Shown here: positions 23,086 through 35,459 of the stretch, piece after piece | Numbering within the stretch: the first letter of the stretch is position 1 | How the letters are laid out: each line of letters opens with the position of its first letter | Notes under the pieces: model-generated | Seen by the model: only the letters and a program-made list of their open reading frames with translations | The model's database searches: none | Told to the model about the DNA's origin: nothing | From: Neurospora crassa OR74A | Taxonomy: Eukaryota; Ascomycota; Sordariomycetes; Sordariales; Sordariaceae | DNA length: 64,000 nucleotides | Direction of reading: 5' to 3' | Assembly: GCF_000182925.2 (NCBI RefSeq) | Contig: NC_026505.1 | Coordinates: 6,262,001-6,326,000 of the forward strand | Translations under genes and position numbers: made by a program

Positions 23086-25425
23086 AGGAACGGAAAAAGA
23101 AGTTTATGAGGTATGGGAATGGGTTCATGAACGGTATCATTCGGCGGAGTCTTCTTCTTCCTCTTTTTCTCTTCTCTTTTTTTCTCCTTTTTTTTTGGTT
23201 TTTCCTGCTTCTTATCCACTTCTTTCTTCCCTTTCTATTGTCGATGTCCGAAATAAGGATATTGTAGCATTTAGCATACCAGGTAGAGGTAGCTACCAAG
23301 TGGCCATTAGCAAACAACAAGCCAAAAGGCATTATCACTTGACAATCTACCTACCTAAGGAAAGAACGAAATCCTTCACATCTTTAGTATATGAGCGATG
23401 GCGTTGATGTCTTGAAGCGGCTTTCTTCCAAAATTTGGTCAATGGACTGACAGTCCCAGCCAGCAGCATCAACGACCACCGAATTCCAATGAATCCTTGT
23501 CAAATCGGGCATCAACAACATTCACCCCAAGCCAATCCTTTCCCTTAGAGGTACCAAGGTCAAAGCATCGCGGCATATTCTGGATCCTTACCTCTACCTA
23601 GGTACGACTAGGTACCTACCTAATTTCACGTGAGCCAATATCCCGTTTCACCTGTCTGCTTCGGAAGAACATGAACCAGCCTGGCGTTTTCCTGTTCCCC
23701 CCTTTTATGTCTAGAGGTAGTATAGTAAACTAACTGCATTTTCCCACGCACAGCCAATCACATGCCTTCTTCTTGAAAGAGACAAGACCGAGACAAGGGC
23801 AAAGCAGTAGTGTAATAGGTTTGACGGCTCCAATAGGTTGGTTTGTGACACCACCACTCATTATCAACTCAACCAATAGAAGACCTCGAAGGGATCAACG
23901 ACAAGTGTGGACTGTCTACCTAGGTAGCCAGTCGTGGATGTCTCTGTGTACCTAGGCAGTGGCAATAGGCATATTGTTTGCTCAATGCTTTCTTTATTTC
24001 TACCTACCTACCTACCTAGGCACCTGTGTCACCTGTCACTAGAGGTACTGTCAGTTCACCGGTGACAGAAATGGGTCTGTACCACCCTACGTAGAGGTGT
24101 ATATGTCAGACGGGAGCTGTCAGTGGGTACTTGCGCACATAGAGACGAACGAAGATGATACGGCTTATAGTATGTGCGGAAGTGAGGTCGATTCTTCATC
24201 ATCGCTGGTAGAAAATCACTAAAAGTCAAAATCGGTGTTGTGATATCCATTGCACATATGTCTGCTGCGGTCAACCGATGAAGGATGTGACGCCAGGCCC
24301 CGGTGCACCGGGACGAGGATATTACCACTGTGAATGCTGCAGGACAGGCTCGGAGCAAGATGCGACGCAGCGAGAGTCGCAATTGACCTTTTTTTTTTTT
24401 TTTTTGGTTTTTTTGTGAAGGAAATTATTCTGACAGGTGACTCGAGAAATGGAAAAGAAATTCATCGAGAATTTCCTTTTGGGACGGCTGATACAACTTC
24501 TTCTTCTCTACTTTTGAAACTCCCCGTGATATGAGCCGAAGGCGTCCGTCAGACCTTGCCGTTCCTTCCCCCTTTTGTCCACTCAATCCACGGAGCGTGC
24601 CTCACCTTCCCACGGAATGAAGTGTTGACTCATCCGGTTGGTAGCCACCTCGCTTGTGGTCTACCTTTCCCGTTCGACGTGCTGCGATTGATACAGTCCC
24701 CCGGACACGCACGTTTCCTTTCAAACATCAATTGCAGTCAGTCGGTCAGTAACAGCATGCCGACAGAACTGGGCTAGCTGCCCTGACTGACTAGGTACTC
24801 ACCTTTGAGCTTCCACCTTCGCTCACATCAACACTGCTGCACTGTCGAAAAAGTCTGTCAAACGCCATGCAGATGCTGAGTTCCAGGATTGACCGACCAG
24901 CGTACCTACTTGAATGACAGAAGTGACTGCAATATTAACGGAGAAAAAGCAAAGTCGGGGTGTACAAACTTGGCGTTAATTCAGCTGCTGAAAGGTCCAT
25001 AGCGTACATTTCCTGTTTCCCCCGGCTATCTCTTTTCCAGTTCTCCAGTCCTAGTCATCTCCGTCCTCCTGTCCCGTGACGTCCGTCGTTGCACTCGCTT
25101 TCTAGTGTAGTATCTTTGACGATACATGACATCCAATTCGTGCTGCCACCATCTGAAGAATTCACCTGTGATGTCCATTTATTCACCTATCCGCCGCGAA
25201 TTTTCCATTGTCATATATCCATCGAAAGTTGAAAAGAATGAGTAAAAATAGTATCGTTATTTTGGTACAATAAATGAATAAGGCGCCCGGTTGTCGCTGT
25301 TCGTAGGTACGAAACGAAAATGTGAAAGAGAGGTTATGCCCGTGGGTAAATGAAGAAGGAATGGATGAGGAGACACGAAGGTAGGTGGGTAGTTCCAGTC
25401 ATGTCAATCACTTGGGATTTCCCCA
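23086..25425. other. Spacer between convergent paralogues, rich in CTACCT words
   Basis: This is 2.3 kb shared as 3' flank by the two paralogues. It contains repeated ACCTAGGTA/CTACCTACC words, for instance near 23588-23625, 23916-23932 and 24000-24022, and a 17-base T run near 24389. No gene was recognised. Confidence 0.6.
24000..24022. repeat. CTAC tetranucleotide microsatellite
   Basis: A (CTAC)n-type tract continuing into CTAGG. It is one of several such tracts in the spacers of this window. Confidence 0.7.
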
Positions 25426-27962
25426 TCAAGCAATAGGCAAATCCATACTTCCCATCATCCCTTCCTGATTTCCGTTCTCCCCAAACATCTTACTTGGCGA
25501 CACACTCTGCCTCAAAAATGGTGATACCACTTGCTGGCTAGCAAACGGCATGGACACCTGTTTCGGTGTCGCTTTCAACGGACCAACAGTCGTGAAAGAA
25601 TCATTGGCTGTATCGACCGTCGACAAACTAGAAGAAGACGAGTGCGGCGGTGACGTGTGCATCCTCGAAAACTGCGTGGCTGGTAATGTACCCACCCCCG
25701 CTGGCGAGCCAGAACCTGACTTGTCGAGTGTCGTAGTTGTGGCCGTGGTAGGAGCGGAGTTGTGGCGGACTGGTTGTGGAGGCGAAGCGATCTTGACAGG
25801 GCCGAGTGACTTCATCGCCGCAGCGCGTGCGGGTGAGGAAACGAGCACGCGAGCGCGGACCCAAACGCGGGGAGTCTCGTCCATGGCTGGCGCTGCTTTC
25901 TTATTGTCCTTGCTGCTGTCGACGATGGATTCGATGGCGGGGGACAGGACCATGATTACCGGACGGCCGTCGTGGTAGCCGGGGGGAGACTTTTCACGCT
26001 CGCTGGAGCCGTTCGTTCTTGGTTGTTGCACCTCTTCCATTCCGCGGGGGGCTTGGACGTGGCAGAGCCGCATGTAAGGGTGGGAAGCACTGAACTTTTG
26101 GTTTTTGAGGTCTCCAAGGTCATGGAGGCGGACAGGAGTGGGACGCGACCAAATTCGGCAGGAGAAGCGGAGGGTTTCGTCGATCAGATCATGTAGTCTG
26201 CGCTCGAGCTTTTCGATTCCAGCGGCGTCTTGTTCGCCGAGGAGATACCTGGCCGGGCCTCCGAGGAACTTTTCCTTAAGTTTGCGGGCGTAGTTGAGTC
26301 TGGACTCAATCAGGATACGCCTGGATTCGTTCTTGGCTGCATCCAAGGGATCCTTCAAGCTCATGCCGCTCTCGGCAAGGAGCCTCATAAGCTGCGCTCG
26401 CCAATCGTGAACGGTCACGTCCGCATATTGCTTTTGAGCTACGACACAGTTAGCAAGATTCTATCAGGGGTGACGGGTTAGGACGTACCACTCAGAAGCA
26501 TGTGATAAAGGTTCTCCATCTCGGTCTTAGTAGGCAAGCCCAAGCCCGATGCCGCGTTTCCGAGTGCTTGGGGCAGCATGGCTGTAATCAAAGGGGGCGG
26601 GAAGTGAGGGCTGCCCGGAGTAGGGGCATAGATGGGTCGCATGGGAGCAATGTCATTAAACAAACTCAGATCCATACGGAAACTGGTCGCAATCGGTACC
26701 GTGCTGGGGTGAGGAACGCTAGGGCTCTCGAGCGTTCCGGCTGAGATGGCAGTAAACACCCAGAACGGAGAAGCCAAAATCTCGGTGGAGATAAAGTCTG
26801 CAAGCATGCCTTGAAGAAGGAGCTGAGTCGTCTCGCTGCTGTTGGTAGGAAGCTCTTCGGGAAGTGTTTTGTCCTCCTTGAGCTTCACAAACTCCTTGAC
26901 GCCTTCGCATAGCTCGGCCAGCTGGACTGGATGAAGGCCCTCGCATAGACGGTTCGCGTCGCGGTGGGCATAGTCTTGTGTCCAGACTCGCCGGGCATGT
27001 TCTTGCTCAGCGAACCAGTGAATAATCTCCTTGTCGGTCTGGATCGGCGCCGCTCTTGTCGGGTTGGCAATAGCAAGCTGCAACATGTGGTCCTCCAGCT
27101 CATGAATGCGAGCTTCGTACTCCCTTTCCCGTTGGCGAAGTTGATCCCTCCATTGCTTGCGGCGTACGTCGTGATGTTGTTTTAGCTGGTTGAATTGGCG
27201 GAGTAACTCTTGATTCTCTGCCAGCAGGTCTCGCTCAGTCCGCTGTAGCGCAGCAACTCGCTGGTACAGGCCGCGGTTCTCCAATAGAAGTTCCTTGTCA
27301 GGGTCCGAGGGCTGCTGCTGAATGGGACTCTGGATGATCTGCTCTTGACTTTGTTGTTGTTGGTGCTGTGTGAGATACATGTTGACTCTGGTTTTAGCCA
27401 GCTCCCGCTCGGCGGCGGGATTTCTGTCGGTTGGTAAGCCCCTCAATCCAGGACTGGCTCCTTTGCTGCCTGATTCGGATCTCTCTCTTGTTGAGCCAGT
27501 CGGAGTCCCAGCTCGGTTAGCCTGAGCACTCGCGCTGCGCTCTTGTTTGAGATCCCTAATGCTCCCATGCTCAGGGCGTGTCCGAGACTGTGACCGGCTT
27601 TTTCGGACGCGGTGCTGGGTGCGAAAGACATTGTCGGCCAATTCTGCGGCCGATGGCAATTGGTTTCTGTCCGTATCACCGAACTCGACAATCGTGGAAC
27701 TTGGCGTATCAGGAACATCTTCCGCTGGAGCTAGGAACTTTGTTGAAATCGGGAGGCCGAGTCTCGCATCAATGCTTGAAAGGCCATGCGCTGATCCCTT
27801 GGAGGACGAGGACCCTGAGTCCCGCCTCAGGGCAGCAATTCGGCCGTTTCTCTCGTTCCTCTCCTCGAGAGTGGTCGATGTGAAGGTCACGGTTGATGAT
27901 TTTCCTGGTGACGAAAATGTCTTTGTTGCGAGAGTCTCGGGAGAGCCCTTGCCGCTACTCAT
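25426..27962 (-). CDS. Long coiled-coil protein of unrecognised fungal family, copy B
   Basis: Two exons on the minus strand, 27962-26489 and 26438-25426, encode 828 residues. The 50-nt intron has donor GTACGT, branch GCTAACTG and acceptor CGTAG. The first ATG is 27962; the frame extends upstream without an ATG. It matches copy A segment by segment: TPSSTIVEFG near residue 82, AELADNVF, then DPDKELLLENR opening a coiled coil at about 220-300, EIIHWF, AHRDANRL, LHPVQLAEL, SPFWVFTA, SFRMDL and PPPLITA. After the intron, RLNYARKLKEKFLGGPARYLLG matches the copy A segment. The intron interrupts the same place in the same phase (after the first base of a codon). The N-terminal region is Ser/Arg-rich and the C-terminal tail Ser/Pro-rich. 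Function unknown. Confidence 0.85.
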
Positions 27963-30900
27963 TGTTCCTCCTTTCACAAAGGTTGTGTGTTGGAGTCTGG
28001 CTGTCTCTGCCGTGTGAGGAGAAAACAAAGGAAGCGTCTGCTGTACGCGGGAAGCGGAGTAAAGGTGATCACCACGCTTGCTGTGTTAATACACTACAGC
28101 GCGTCAACTTCCAAGGGTTCCCAACAACTTCAAAGATATTAGAATATGATACAAGGCGAAGACGTTGGAGTCTCACTCGAACACAAGTAGTCTTCTGGAA
28201 AAGAGTCGCTGAGATTGCAAGTGCATCTGGAGGTGTCGCCAGCTCGTTGGAGTAGGCTGGGGGTAGGGCTGGAGATAGCGGGCGTTGGAGGAGGGAAAGA
28301 CGCTGAGAGTCGGACACGGTCCATCCACCACGAAACGAAGCGGGAGGGACCCAACTGAAGATAACAAATCAGCCCCGGTCAATTTCAGTCTTCTTCAGAC
28401 AGCCGGCCTTGTGCGAGAAGAGCCCAGTGCCCCCCAGCATGTGCAGACAGGGCAGTGAGGTGATGGAACCATGGGGAGCTTGAGTGCCCAATCCGCAAGG
28501 TCGCGCCGCTAGCGCTAAGCAGGGGGGGCTCAGGCTTTGACTGGCCGGCCACCCAAGCAATTGTTCCCTCCACATGCATGATTCCCAAGTTTATTGACAG
28601 AGTGGTGACGAGGGACTCTGGGGAAATTTGGCCTCGACCGTGGCTTTGCTCAGCTCGTTGGCCAGAGAGACGGCTGCTCACCGTACCTGTTGCCCTTCGC
28701 TCCGCATGCTCTCTGCTGTATCTTGAGCCGTGTCTGTCCGGGGCCTCATCAGGTCTTGTCCTATGGCCAGGTAGGAAGGCATTGCCATGTCTACTTAGCG
28801 AGTGAGTGCCCCGCGCCGACCAGCATTACCATGCAGACCACACTGTGGGAGGTCCTTTGCACCACTAGCATATGTCCTGTAGAATATTGATCAACCAGCT
28901 ACAGAGATACGAGAGCTTTGTCTCACGGCTCTCGGCAGGCTGCCGTCCTTCTCTGACTTTCAAGAGCATCATTCTGAGCGCAGGCTTCGTGGGATAGGTT
29001 CGAGAACCCAAAAGAGCAGTCAGCTCCCCCGGGCATGTCACAGGGAGCAACCGCTATTAGATCCACTCCAAGCCGGTCCCCGAATCATCCTCAGCGGGAT
29101 TTAATGCAGGACAAGGCCGTCGTCACTTGCAAATCTTGCCATGTTCCTACCGTAGTCCCAAGTGGGAATATCTCGAGCGCGGGAAAAAGGGAGTCCCTGC
29201 CCGTAGTCCGAATAGCCTCCCCGGAATCTCGTCAGCGGGCTAGTGTAGTGGGTGCAGGGCAGCGCGGCGTTGACAATCAGACTTTGGAGCAAGCGAGAGT
29301 CAGCGACACTGGCAGAACAGACAGGCAATTGGATGGTGGACAAACCCGACGGCTTGGGTGGGTGGTTAATGGAGGGTTGTGGTTGGTTGTCCAGCCGCGA
29401 TGCCATGCTGGATAACCAATAGACAGTGAGATACCGCGATACCCACTTTGGAGTTCTTCCTCATCGCGACTTCGCCAGAGTCGCCCTACGGCGGAGCACT
29501 GAACAGCTGTTGTGTTCGGCGCAACTTTCGACTAACTTCACGATGGGACAGTCGGCTGTTGCGATGATAGACGAGCGTGTAATTTGTACGATGAACACAA
29601 AAGTGGAACTGATGCTTCGGGGTAACAGGTGAAGGACAGAAAAAGATGATGGACGAATGTTGCCAAGAGGAGATACAGCTGGAGAGAGGGAAGTTCCAAG
29701 CTGCCGCGGCGTCCAAGCTCAACGCACCTCACGCAGCCGGCAGCCTGCTCTGTTGCCTGCCGGTTAGCAATCCATACGCCTGCCGACCTGGCCATTGATT
29801 TATCAACGATTCTCCGGTAATTGTTGACTTCATCATCAACAAACCACCACCTTCATGACATCTCAACATCTCCAACAAACGACAACAAAAGCTTGAAGCC
29901 ATCTCGAGCATTTCGCTTCGATATCCCCACCGCGATATACAGCGCGAACTCCCCTCACCCATACTGTCTTTTCTGCAGTTAAGCACCCTTGGCACTTCCA
30001 CTCTTCACAGTGGCTGCAACGCCCAATCCTCACTCTCTACCACCATTGGCTCATCACACACCACCCCTGACCCGCATCACCACTAACACACTGTGATGAG
30101 GCCTCTGATTCGTGCCTATACCCCTCTCACGGAAGCCGTCACAGTGTCCCGTGTTTATTGAACACACTTACGTTGCGTTTCTTCCGTACAGCTTCGCATT
30201 CTGGCTGCAGGGCTCGACTGGCAAGAGGACTGACTTCAAGATTGCATGATCAAGTTCATCACATGAGCGGTGATGGCTGGGCCGCCGGCTGGGGTGTCAA
30301 CTGTCGAGGCCCCTGGACTTGGCTCGAGAACGAACATGGGGAGCACGACACGATGTAATTAAGCGCCATCGCGGCAAATGATCGTGAATTACATACCGTG
30401 GACTGCTTGATCCAACAGCCGCAGGCGGAGGCACAGCACAGGCGCAAGCGCAAGCGCGGGTCGTCTCCGAGGCGGCCTGGTATGTAGTCCTGAAGCCTGT
30501 CAAACATGCCTCCCTTGATCCTCTCTCTCTCTCCCAGGGAGTCGGTACGATAGCCAGCTAGCTCCCGTGGATTCGTCGTCTATGTCGATGACATGGCGAG
30601 ATACCAGGCTGCCAGGGGCATCAAACGGTCGTTCGCTCAGGCGGGCGTAACGGTCGCTTCTTATGAATGATACACAGTGGTATCACCCTTGGATGGATCC
30701 ATGAAGCTTGTTTGAACTTCCACTGCGTAGTGTTGTTGAGCCTCATCTCTTCCTGCCGACGGTAATCTTCCTTTTGTAGCTACCATTCTTTACTTACAGT
30801 TACATCGATACAGACGTAAAGATTTTGCCGTCCGTGAAAGGGGCTACTCATAGGTATCGTGTAAGTCGTGGTGGAGAAGTTCGACTGAAATATCTAAAGG

Positions 30901-31159
30901 TACCTCTACCACACAAAAACCACATTGCATTCAGCAATATCCTATAATGACGAGATCAACGAACCCAAGCCACCTAGGTACCTTTGAACAACCAAACCGG
31001 ACACACAAACGTATCGCTTACGGAACAACGCTAGGTCGCACAGAAGATACGAGATACCTACATCCACATGTACTGTACTGACTACTAGCGTGAGACACGT
31101 GGTCATCTATCCCTTGGTCACCTATAACCGTACCACCTAGACACGACTTCAACGGAAAA
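27963..31159. other. 3.2 kb spacer, no gene recognised
   Basis: This includes the promoter of copy B at its left side and the flank of tRNA-Ser at its right. A CT-dinucleotide run occurs near 30520-30534. All open frames are short and motif-free. Confidence 0.5.
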
Positions 31160-31241
31160 GACGTGGTGGCGGAGTGGTCTAACGCGCCAGACTTGAAATC
31201 TGGTTCCCTAGGGAGCGTCTGTTCGAATCAGGCCCACGTCG
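31160..31241 (+). tRNA. tRNA-Ser (anticodon UGA)
   Basis: An 82-nt type II tRNA. Acceptor GACGTGG pairs with CCACGTC, and the discriminator is G, as usual for serine. Anticodon stem CCAGA/TCTGG encloses CTTGAAA (anticodon TGA). The long variable arm contains CCCTAGGG. The T-arm is GTCTG-TTCGAAT-CAGGC. There is no intron. It decodes UCA. Confidence 0.95.
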
Positions 31242-31648
31242 ACTATATTTTTTTTGGCATCTTTTACTTCCTTCCTTCCTTGTGTGCTTTCTGAAGTTCT
31301 GGTGTTGATGTTGGGTTTGGCAGGTGCAGTTGATTGTTCCTTCCCTCGAACATCAGGATGAGATGTGGTCCGTGCGAGCTTCTCTCCTTTTTCCCATTTT
31401 CCCGTTCCCCTTCCGGCTTCCCTTCGTTTCAGTTTCCGCCTCAAAGTTCTATCACAATGCACGCGGATATGCTCAAGCTGACCGGAGAGAACACACAAGT
31501 TATGCTTTGTGTAAGTATATAATTCAAGTAGGTAAGTATGATCAAACGAAGAGAAAAGCCCCCTGGCATATGTACAAAAGATCAGATCACCACCTCCAGC
31601 CCATAATCGACATCATCCGTCCCTCATCATCTCATCATCTCATCCCCT
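31242..31648. other. Spacer between tRNA-Ser and GH6 gene
   Basis: Probably the 3' UTR of the GH6 gene. No gene was recognised. Confidence 0.55.
31248..31255 (+). terminator. RNA polymerase III terminator of tRNA-Ser
   Basis: A run of eight T residues six bases after the tRNA end. Confidence 0.85.
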
Positions 31649-32882
31649 TTAACTGTTCTTGACACTCGCATCCGCATTCCCCGTCAACATCTCCGCATAC
31701 CCACCAAACCACGCTCCCGCAATCGGCGCCCCCTTCAATCCACACTGTCCATCACTCTCACCACCGGGCTTGATCCACACAATCGCATCGACATTCGAGT
31801 TCTGCAGCACGCTCTGGTCCGTCGTGGGGATATGGCCAAACCCAGCCGGGTTGACGTTGCACCAGTCACCCCAGTCCTTCCTGGCGCCCGGATAAGCCAC
31901 ACGGCCCTGGTCGATGATGAAGTGCGCAGGGAGCCCGTGTTGTTGAAGGTAGGGCGCGAGGGAGGAGGCGTAGTGCGATTCGTCGTAGGACGGGGAGCCC
32001 GAGGTGAAGGAGTCGCGCTTGGTGGCGAGGTAGGGGTTGTAGTTGGAGACGTTGGTGGAGAAACCGCGGACTTTGGCGGGGGAGGCCATGGAGAGGATGG
32101 TGGCGATTTCGTCGGCGGCTGTTTTTGGAGATGTGTTAGTATTCTGGTGATGGTAGTAGGGAAAGGAGAGAAATGGAGATGAAGGAAAGAAAGGACATAC
32201 CCTTGGGCAAACTATCGCCCCAGCCCAACCATCCACCATTCGCAGCATCCAAATACACCGCCACGTTATCCAACTGCAAGCTCTTGATGGCAAAAGCGAT
32301 ACCTTCCCGATAGGTAGGAATGGCCTGCTTGCAAAACTCGACGGCAGAGTTGGTGACCGAATTGCCCAACGAGTCCGGCTCCACCACCACAGCAAACTGC
32401 AAGTCCTTGGCCGCCGCCAGCTTGGCCGCATACGGCTTGACAAACTGCTCCTTGTAGATTCTCAGTCCATCGTTCTTGGTGCTCAGCTCGCCCGCCGACT
32501 CGCCCGCAGAGCAGTCACGATCAGGTATGTTGTACATCACCAACCCGACAATCTGCTTCTGTCCCGTCCGGCTCTGCTCCGCACGAGCGGCTTGGATGGC
32601 TTCGTCGATCTCGGAGAGCCCCGAGCGCGAGGACACCCAGACGAAGGAACCGATCTTTTGGACCTTGCGGACTACGGCTGCGTTTTCCGAGTCGCCCCTG
32701 GAAGTAAAGGCCTTGTATGTGTCTTCGAGCTTAGAGGCCCATTTGGGGTTGGCGAAGAGCTTCTTGCCGACAAAGGGGTTGGAGTCGGAGAGGGCCCGTG
32801 GGGCATGAGCAGGGCCAACGGGGGAAGCGGTGACGGTGGCGCCGGCGGCCGAGAGGGCGGCGAGGAGGGAGAGGGCGCGCAT
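31649..32882 (-). CDS. GH6 cellobiohydrolase/endoglucanase without cellulose-binding module
   Basis: Two exons on the minus strand, 32882-32201 and 32118-31649, give 383 residues. The donor is GTATGT, the branch CTAAC and the acceptor AACAG. The start MRALSLLAALSAAGA is a signal peptide. GH6 signatures occur in order: VMYNIPDRDC with the proton-donor Asp, VVVEPDSLGN, YLDAANGGWLGW, GFSTNVSNYNPY, HFIIDQGRV, and IKPGGESDG near the C-terminus. The enzyme should hydrolyse beta-1,4-glucan with inversion, outside the cell. There is no CBM1 or linker, so it is shorter than Cel6A and resembles the CBM-free GH6 of Neurospora often called gh6-3 (from memory, not verified). A TATATAAG box is about 85-92 bp upstream. 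Confidence 0.94.
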
Positions 32883-35459
32883 TGTGACTTGGGATGAGTA
32901 TATGATATGGGGAAGATGGTTGGAGAAGTGATGGTCGGTGATGATGAGGACTGATGGACGACAGGTCTTATATAGCTGGTCGTCAACCATCAGGACAGCC
33001 CCTTATTTCTCCTCATCTTGATTGTTGAGATTTGAGGTCATCGCATGCCGGGCGACAACCCCGTACTTCGGAAACGCCCAGACGGACCTGGAAACAATAG
33101 ATCCGTCGGCTTGTCCATCATCACCTTCCTGGCACTAATTTGTTCATGCTCTGGCTGTTTCAACTTGCTCGGCCCAGGTCCCGAGACTTACCAGAAATGG
33201 CTAGACGTAGATAAGTGCGAGAGCCATGGGGAAATTGGAGGATGATGCCGGGGTAAGTGGGCCAAGGCCTTGACCGTCGGCAGGTGTGCCGATAATCCGG
33301 AGCCAACACCTCCGCGATGTTACGCTACGGGACTCACAGGTTCCTTGGCCGAATAAAGAAGTTCCAGAAACAAGGAACCGGGTCAGGTGCCGATTAATCC
33401 CCAGATTCAAAAACGGTGGTAATGTCACCTTGACTGTCGGTCTGGGGATATTTGACAGATCTTTGTATGTAATGGCTTGCGCGATCTCGAGGAAATGAGG
33501 CGCGTGCATAAGCGATGGAGGTGAGGATAGTGTCATGGGTGTAAATCGCAGGCGGCAGCCCGCTCCGGAAGGAACTCAAGCCGTGATGATTCGTGCGCTT
33601 GTGTGAAGATCAACGGTTTACGGAGGTTTCCCGGCTGCCACTCGGCGAAACTGCCGGGCCGGACAACATACCTAGCCGGTAGACTGGACCCCTATGTGCA
33701 ATGAGTGACACCACATCCCATGCCTCTCATGTCAAGAAACATGCGCACGTATAGCAGCAACCTCTCATGGTCGTGGTAACACTCAAAGACCACACCGAAT
33801 GGCGCATCGCACACTCTTTGACGCAGCCCAAATCGCGCTCGTCCTGTTGAACACTTGTACATCACCCATCCAGGGACCTGTATTCCACTTGTCTATCGCA
33901 GAGTTGCCCCATTTTCAATCACATCTCCAGTCATGTTGTCAGTGGTAACATATCCAAAGGCCTCTCGTGTTGTGTTGTGTTGTGCCATGCGTCTTGTTAT
34001 CGCGATCATTGCTTTTTCTGCCTTGTTTTTTTTATTTCTCCGCGGCACCATTGACTTGCCTTTCAGCTTGCCATGTACGGAGGAAACAAGCGCCGACCAC
34101 GGAGATGGTACTCTTTTGGTCATGTTTGGTCAAGCCTACTCGAGCTTTATCGTCCATCCATGTCCTGACGATATGGAACGACGTCGCTTCATATACCGAG
34201 CACCGGCAGCGGTTGGTTGAGCCACGGCTGTTGCCACAACTGCCACAGCTGGCATAATTTGTCAAAGTCATGCCTGAATGTCGAGGCCTGGCAAGATATT
34301 GGAGGGCTGTCTGTCCGTGGTGGCTGAGTTATGAGAAAGACGTAAATGGCTAGCATGGTCTTTCAGTTCAGCGCTGACAGACACGCTGCCGAGACGGGTC
34401 GTGTGCCAGGCTAAACCGCTGGGGAAGGCCACCAGAATCAGATGTCCGATTGGTCGAGCTCGTCAACAGCACGCGACAGGCTGGCAACACTCCCGATTCC
34501 GTATTCTCTTCTCCGAGACGATTTGCTTTTTTCCCGTTCTTCATTTGCGGTCGAGAAGCTTTGTATCGGCGGGAGGATCGCGCATTTGAAGCCGATCTAC
34601 TTAACCCAGGAAACTGGATCAGTTGGGGTATTGCAATCGATGCCGGACTGCTGGGAAAATCGTCTCGCTCAAGTGAACAATGGTTGCCAATGATCACCCA
34701 GATGTCTGCATTGGTCCCGTATAACTCATGCGGCTACCCGTTTCCCAAGGCCAAGGGTTTTGTTTGGAGCCTGCTACAGTAGCCTACCGCGTAGAGGTAG
34801 AGAGGAAATCAGATTGTGCGTGCCAAAATTGCACAATTGACCCGATTCTGCGTATTCCGATGGATGAAATACGGGCCTCAACTTGAGACCCAGCCGCGGG
34901 TAATCGCAGCTGAAAACACTCCCATTCGAGTCACTCCCGGCTTCGCGCAAATCTTCCATCTTTTGGTGACATAGATAGGTACCCATGGCGTCACTACATG
35001 GCTGCCAACTCTCCAGCCTTCCAGATCTCTGGGATGTCTCTTTTCACCATCTTTCTGCCATGATACTGGGATCTTGAATGGGGTTTCACGACGGGCGTTG
35101 AGCAAGTGTCAATGCATGTCTTGCTCCCTCGTTTTCACCGTACCGTGAGCCACAAAGTCATAAGCGCTTGCAGGCAGTGGAGGTGTAGCGGAGCGGAAAC
35201 GGAAAGCAGCGCCACGATTTCACGCACATGGCCGCCAGTTGCGGCTAAAGACTTAATAGCTCTGAGGCGGCTCGTCCGATGTGTGGGGGTGTATATCGTG
35301 TCGCGACTCGAGGATGGAAGTCTGGAATCGTGAAATCATAAATCCGCCTTACATCTTCATCCCATATCGCCTTGTGATCTCGTCTTCGGGAAGGGCATAC
35401 CAGTTGCAGTATGATCCTCACAAGTTGACCTTACCCAGTCCCGTGCACCTTTAACACCA
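32883..35459. other. Divergent intergenic region, no gene recognised
   Basis: This is 2.6 kb between the minus-strand GH6 gene and the plus-strand PTH11-like gene. It must carry both promoters. Short frames have no family motif. Confidence 0.55.
32967..32974 (-). promoter_or_regulatory. TATA box of the GH6 gene
   Basis: TATATAAG on the minus strand, 85-92 bp upstream of the start codon at 32882, a usual distance for a strongly induced secreted-enzyme gene. Confidence 0.55.
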
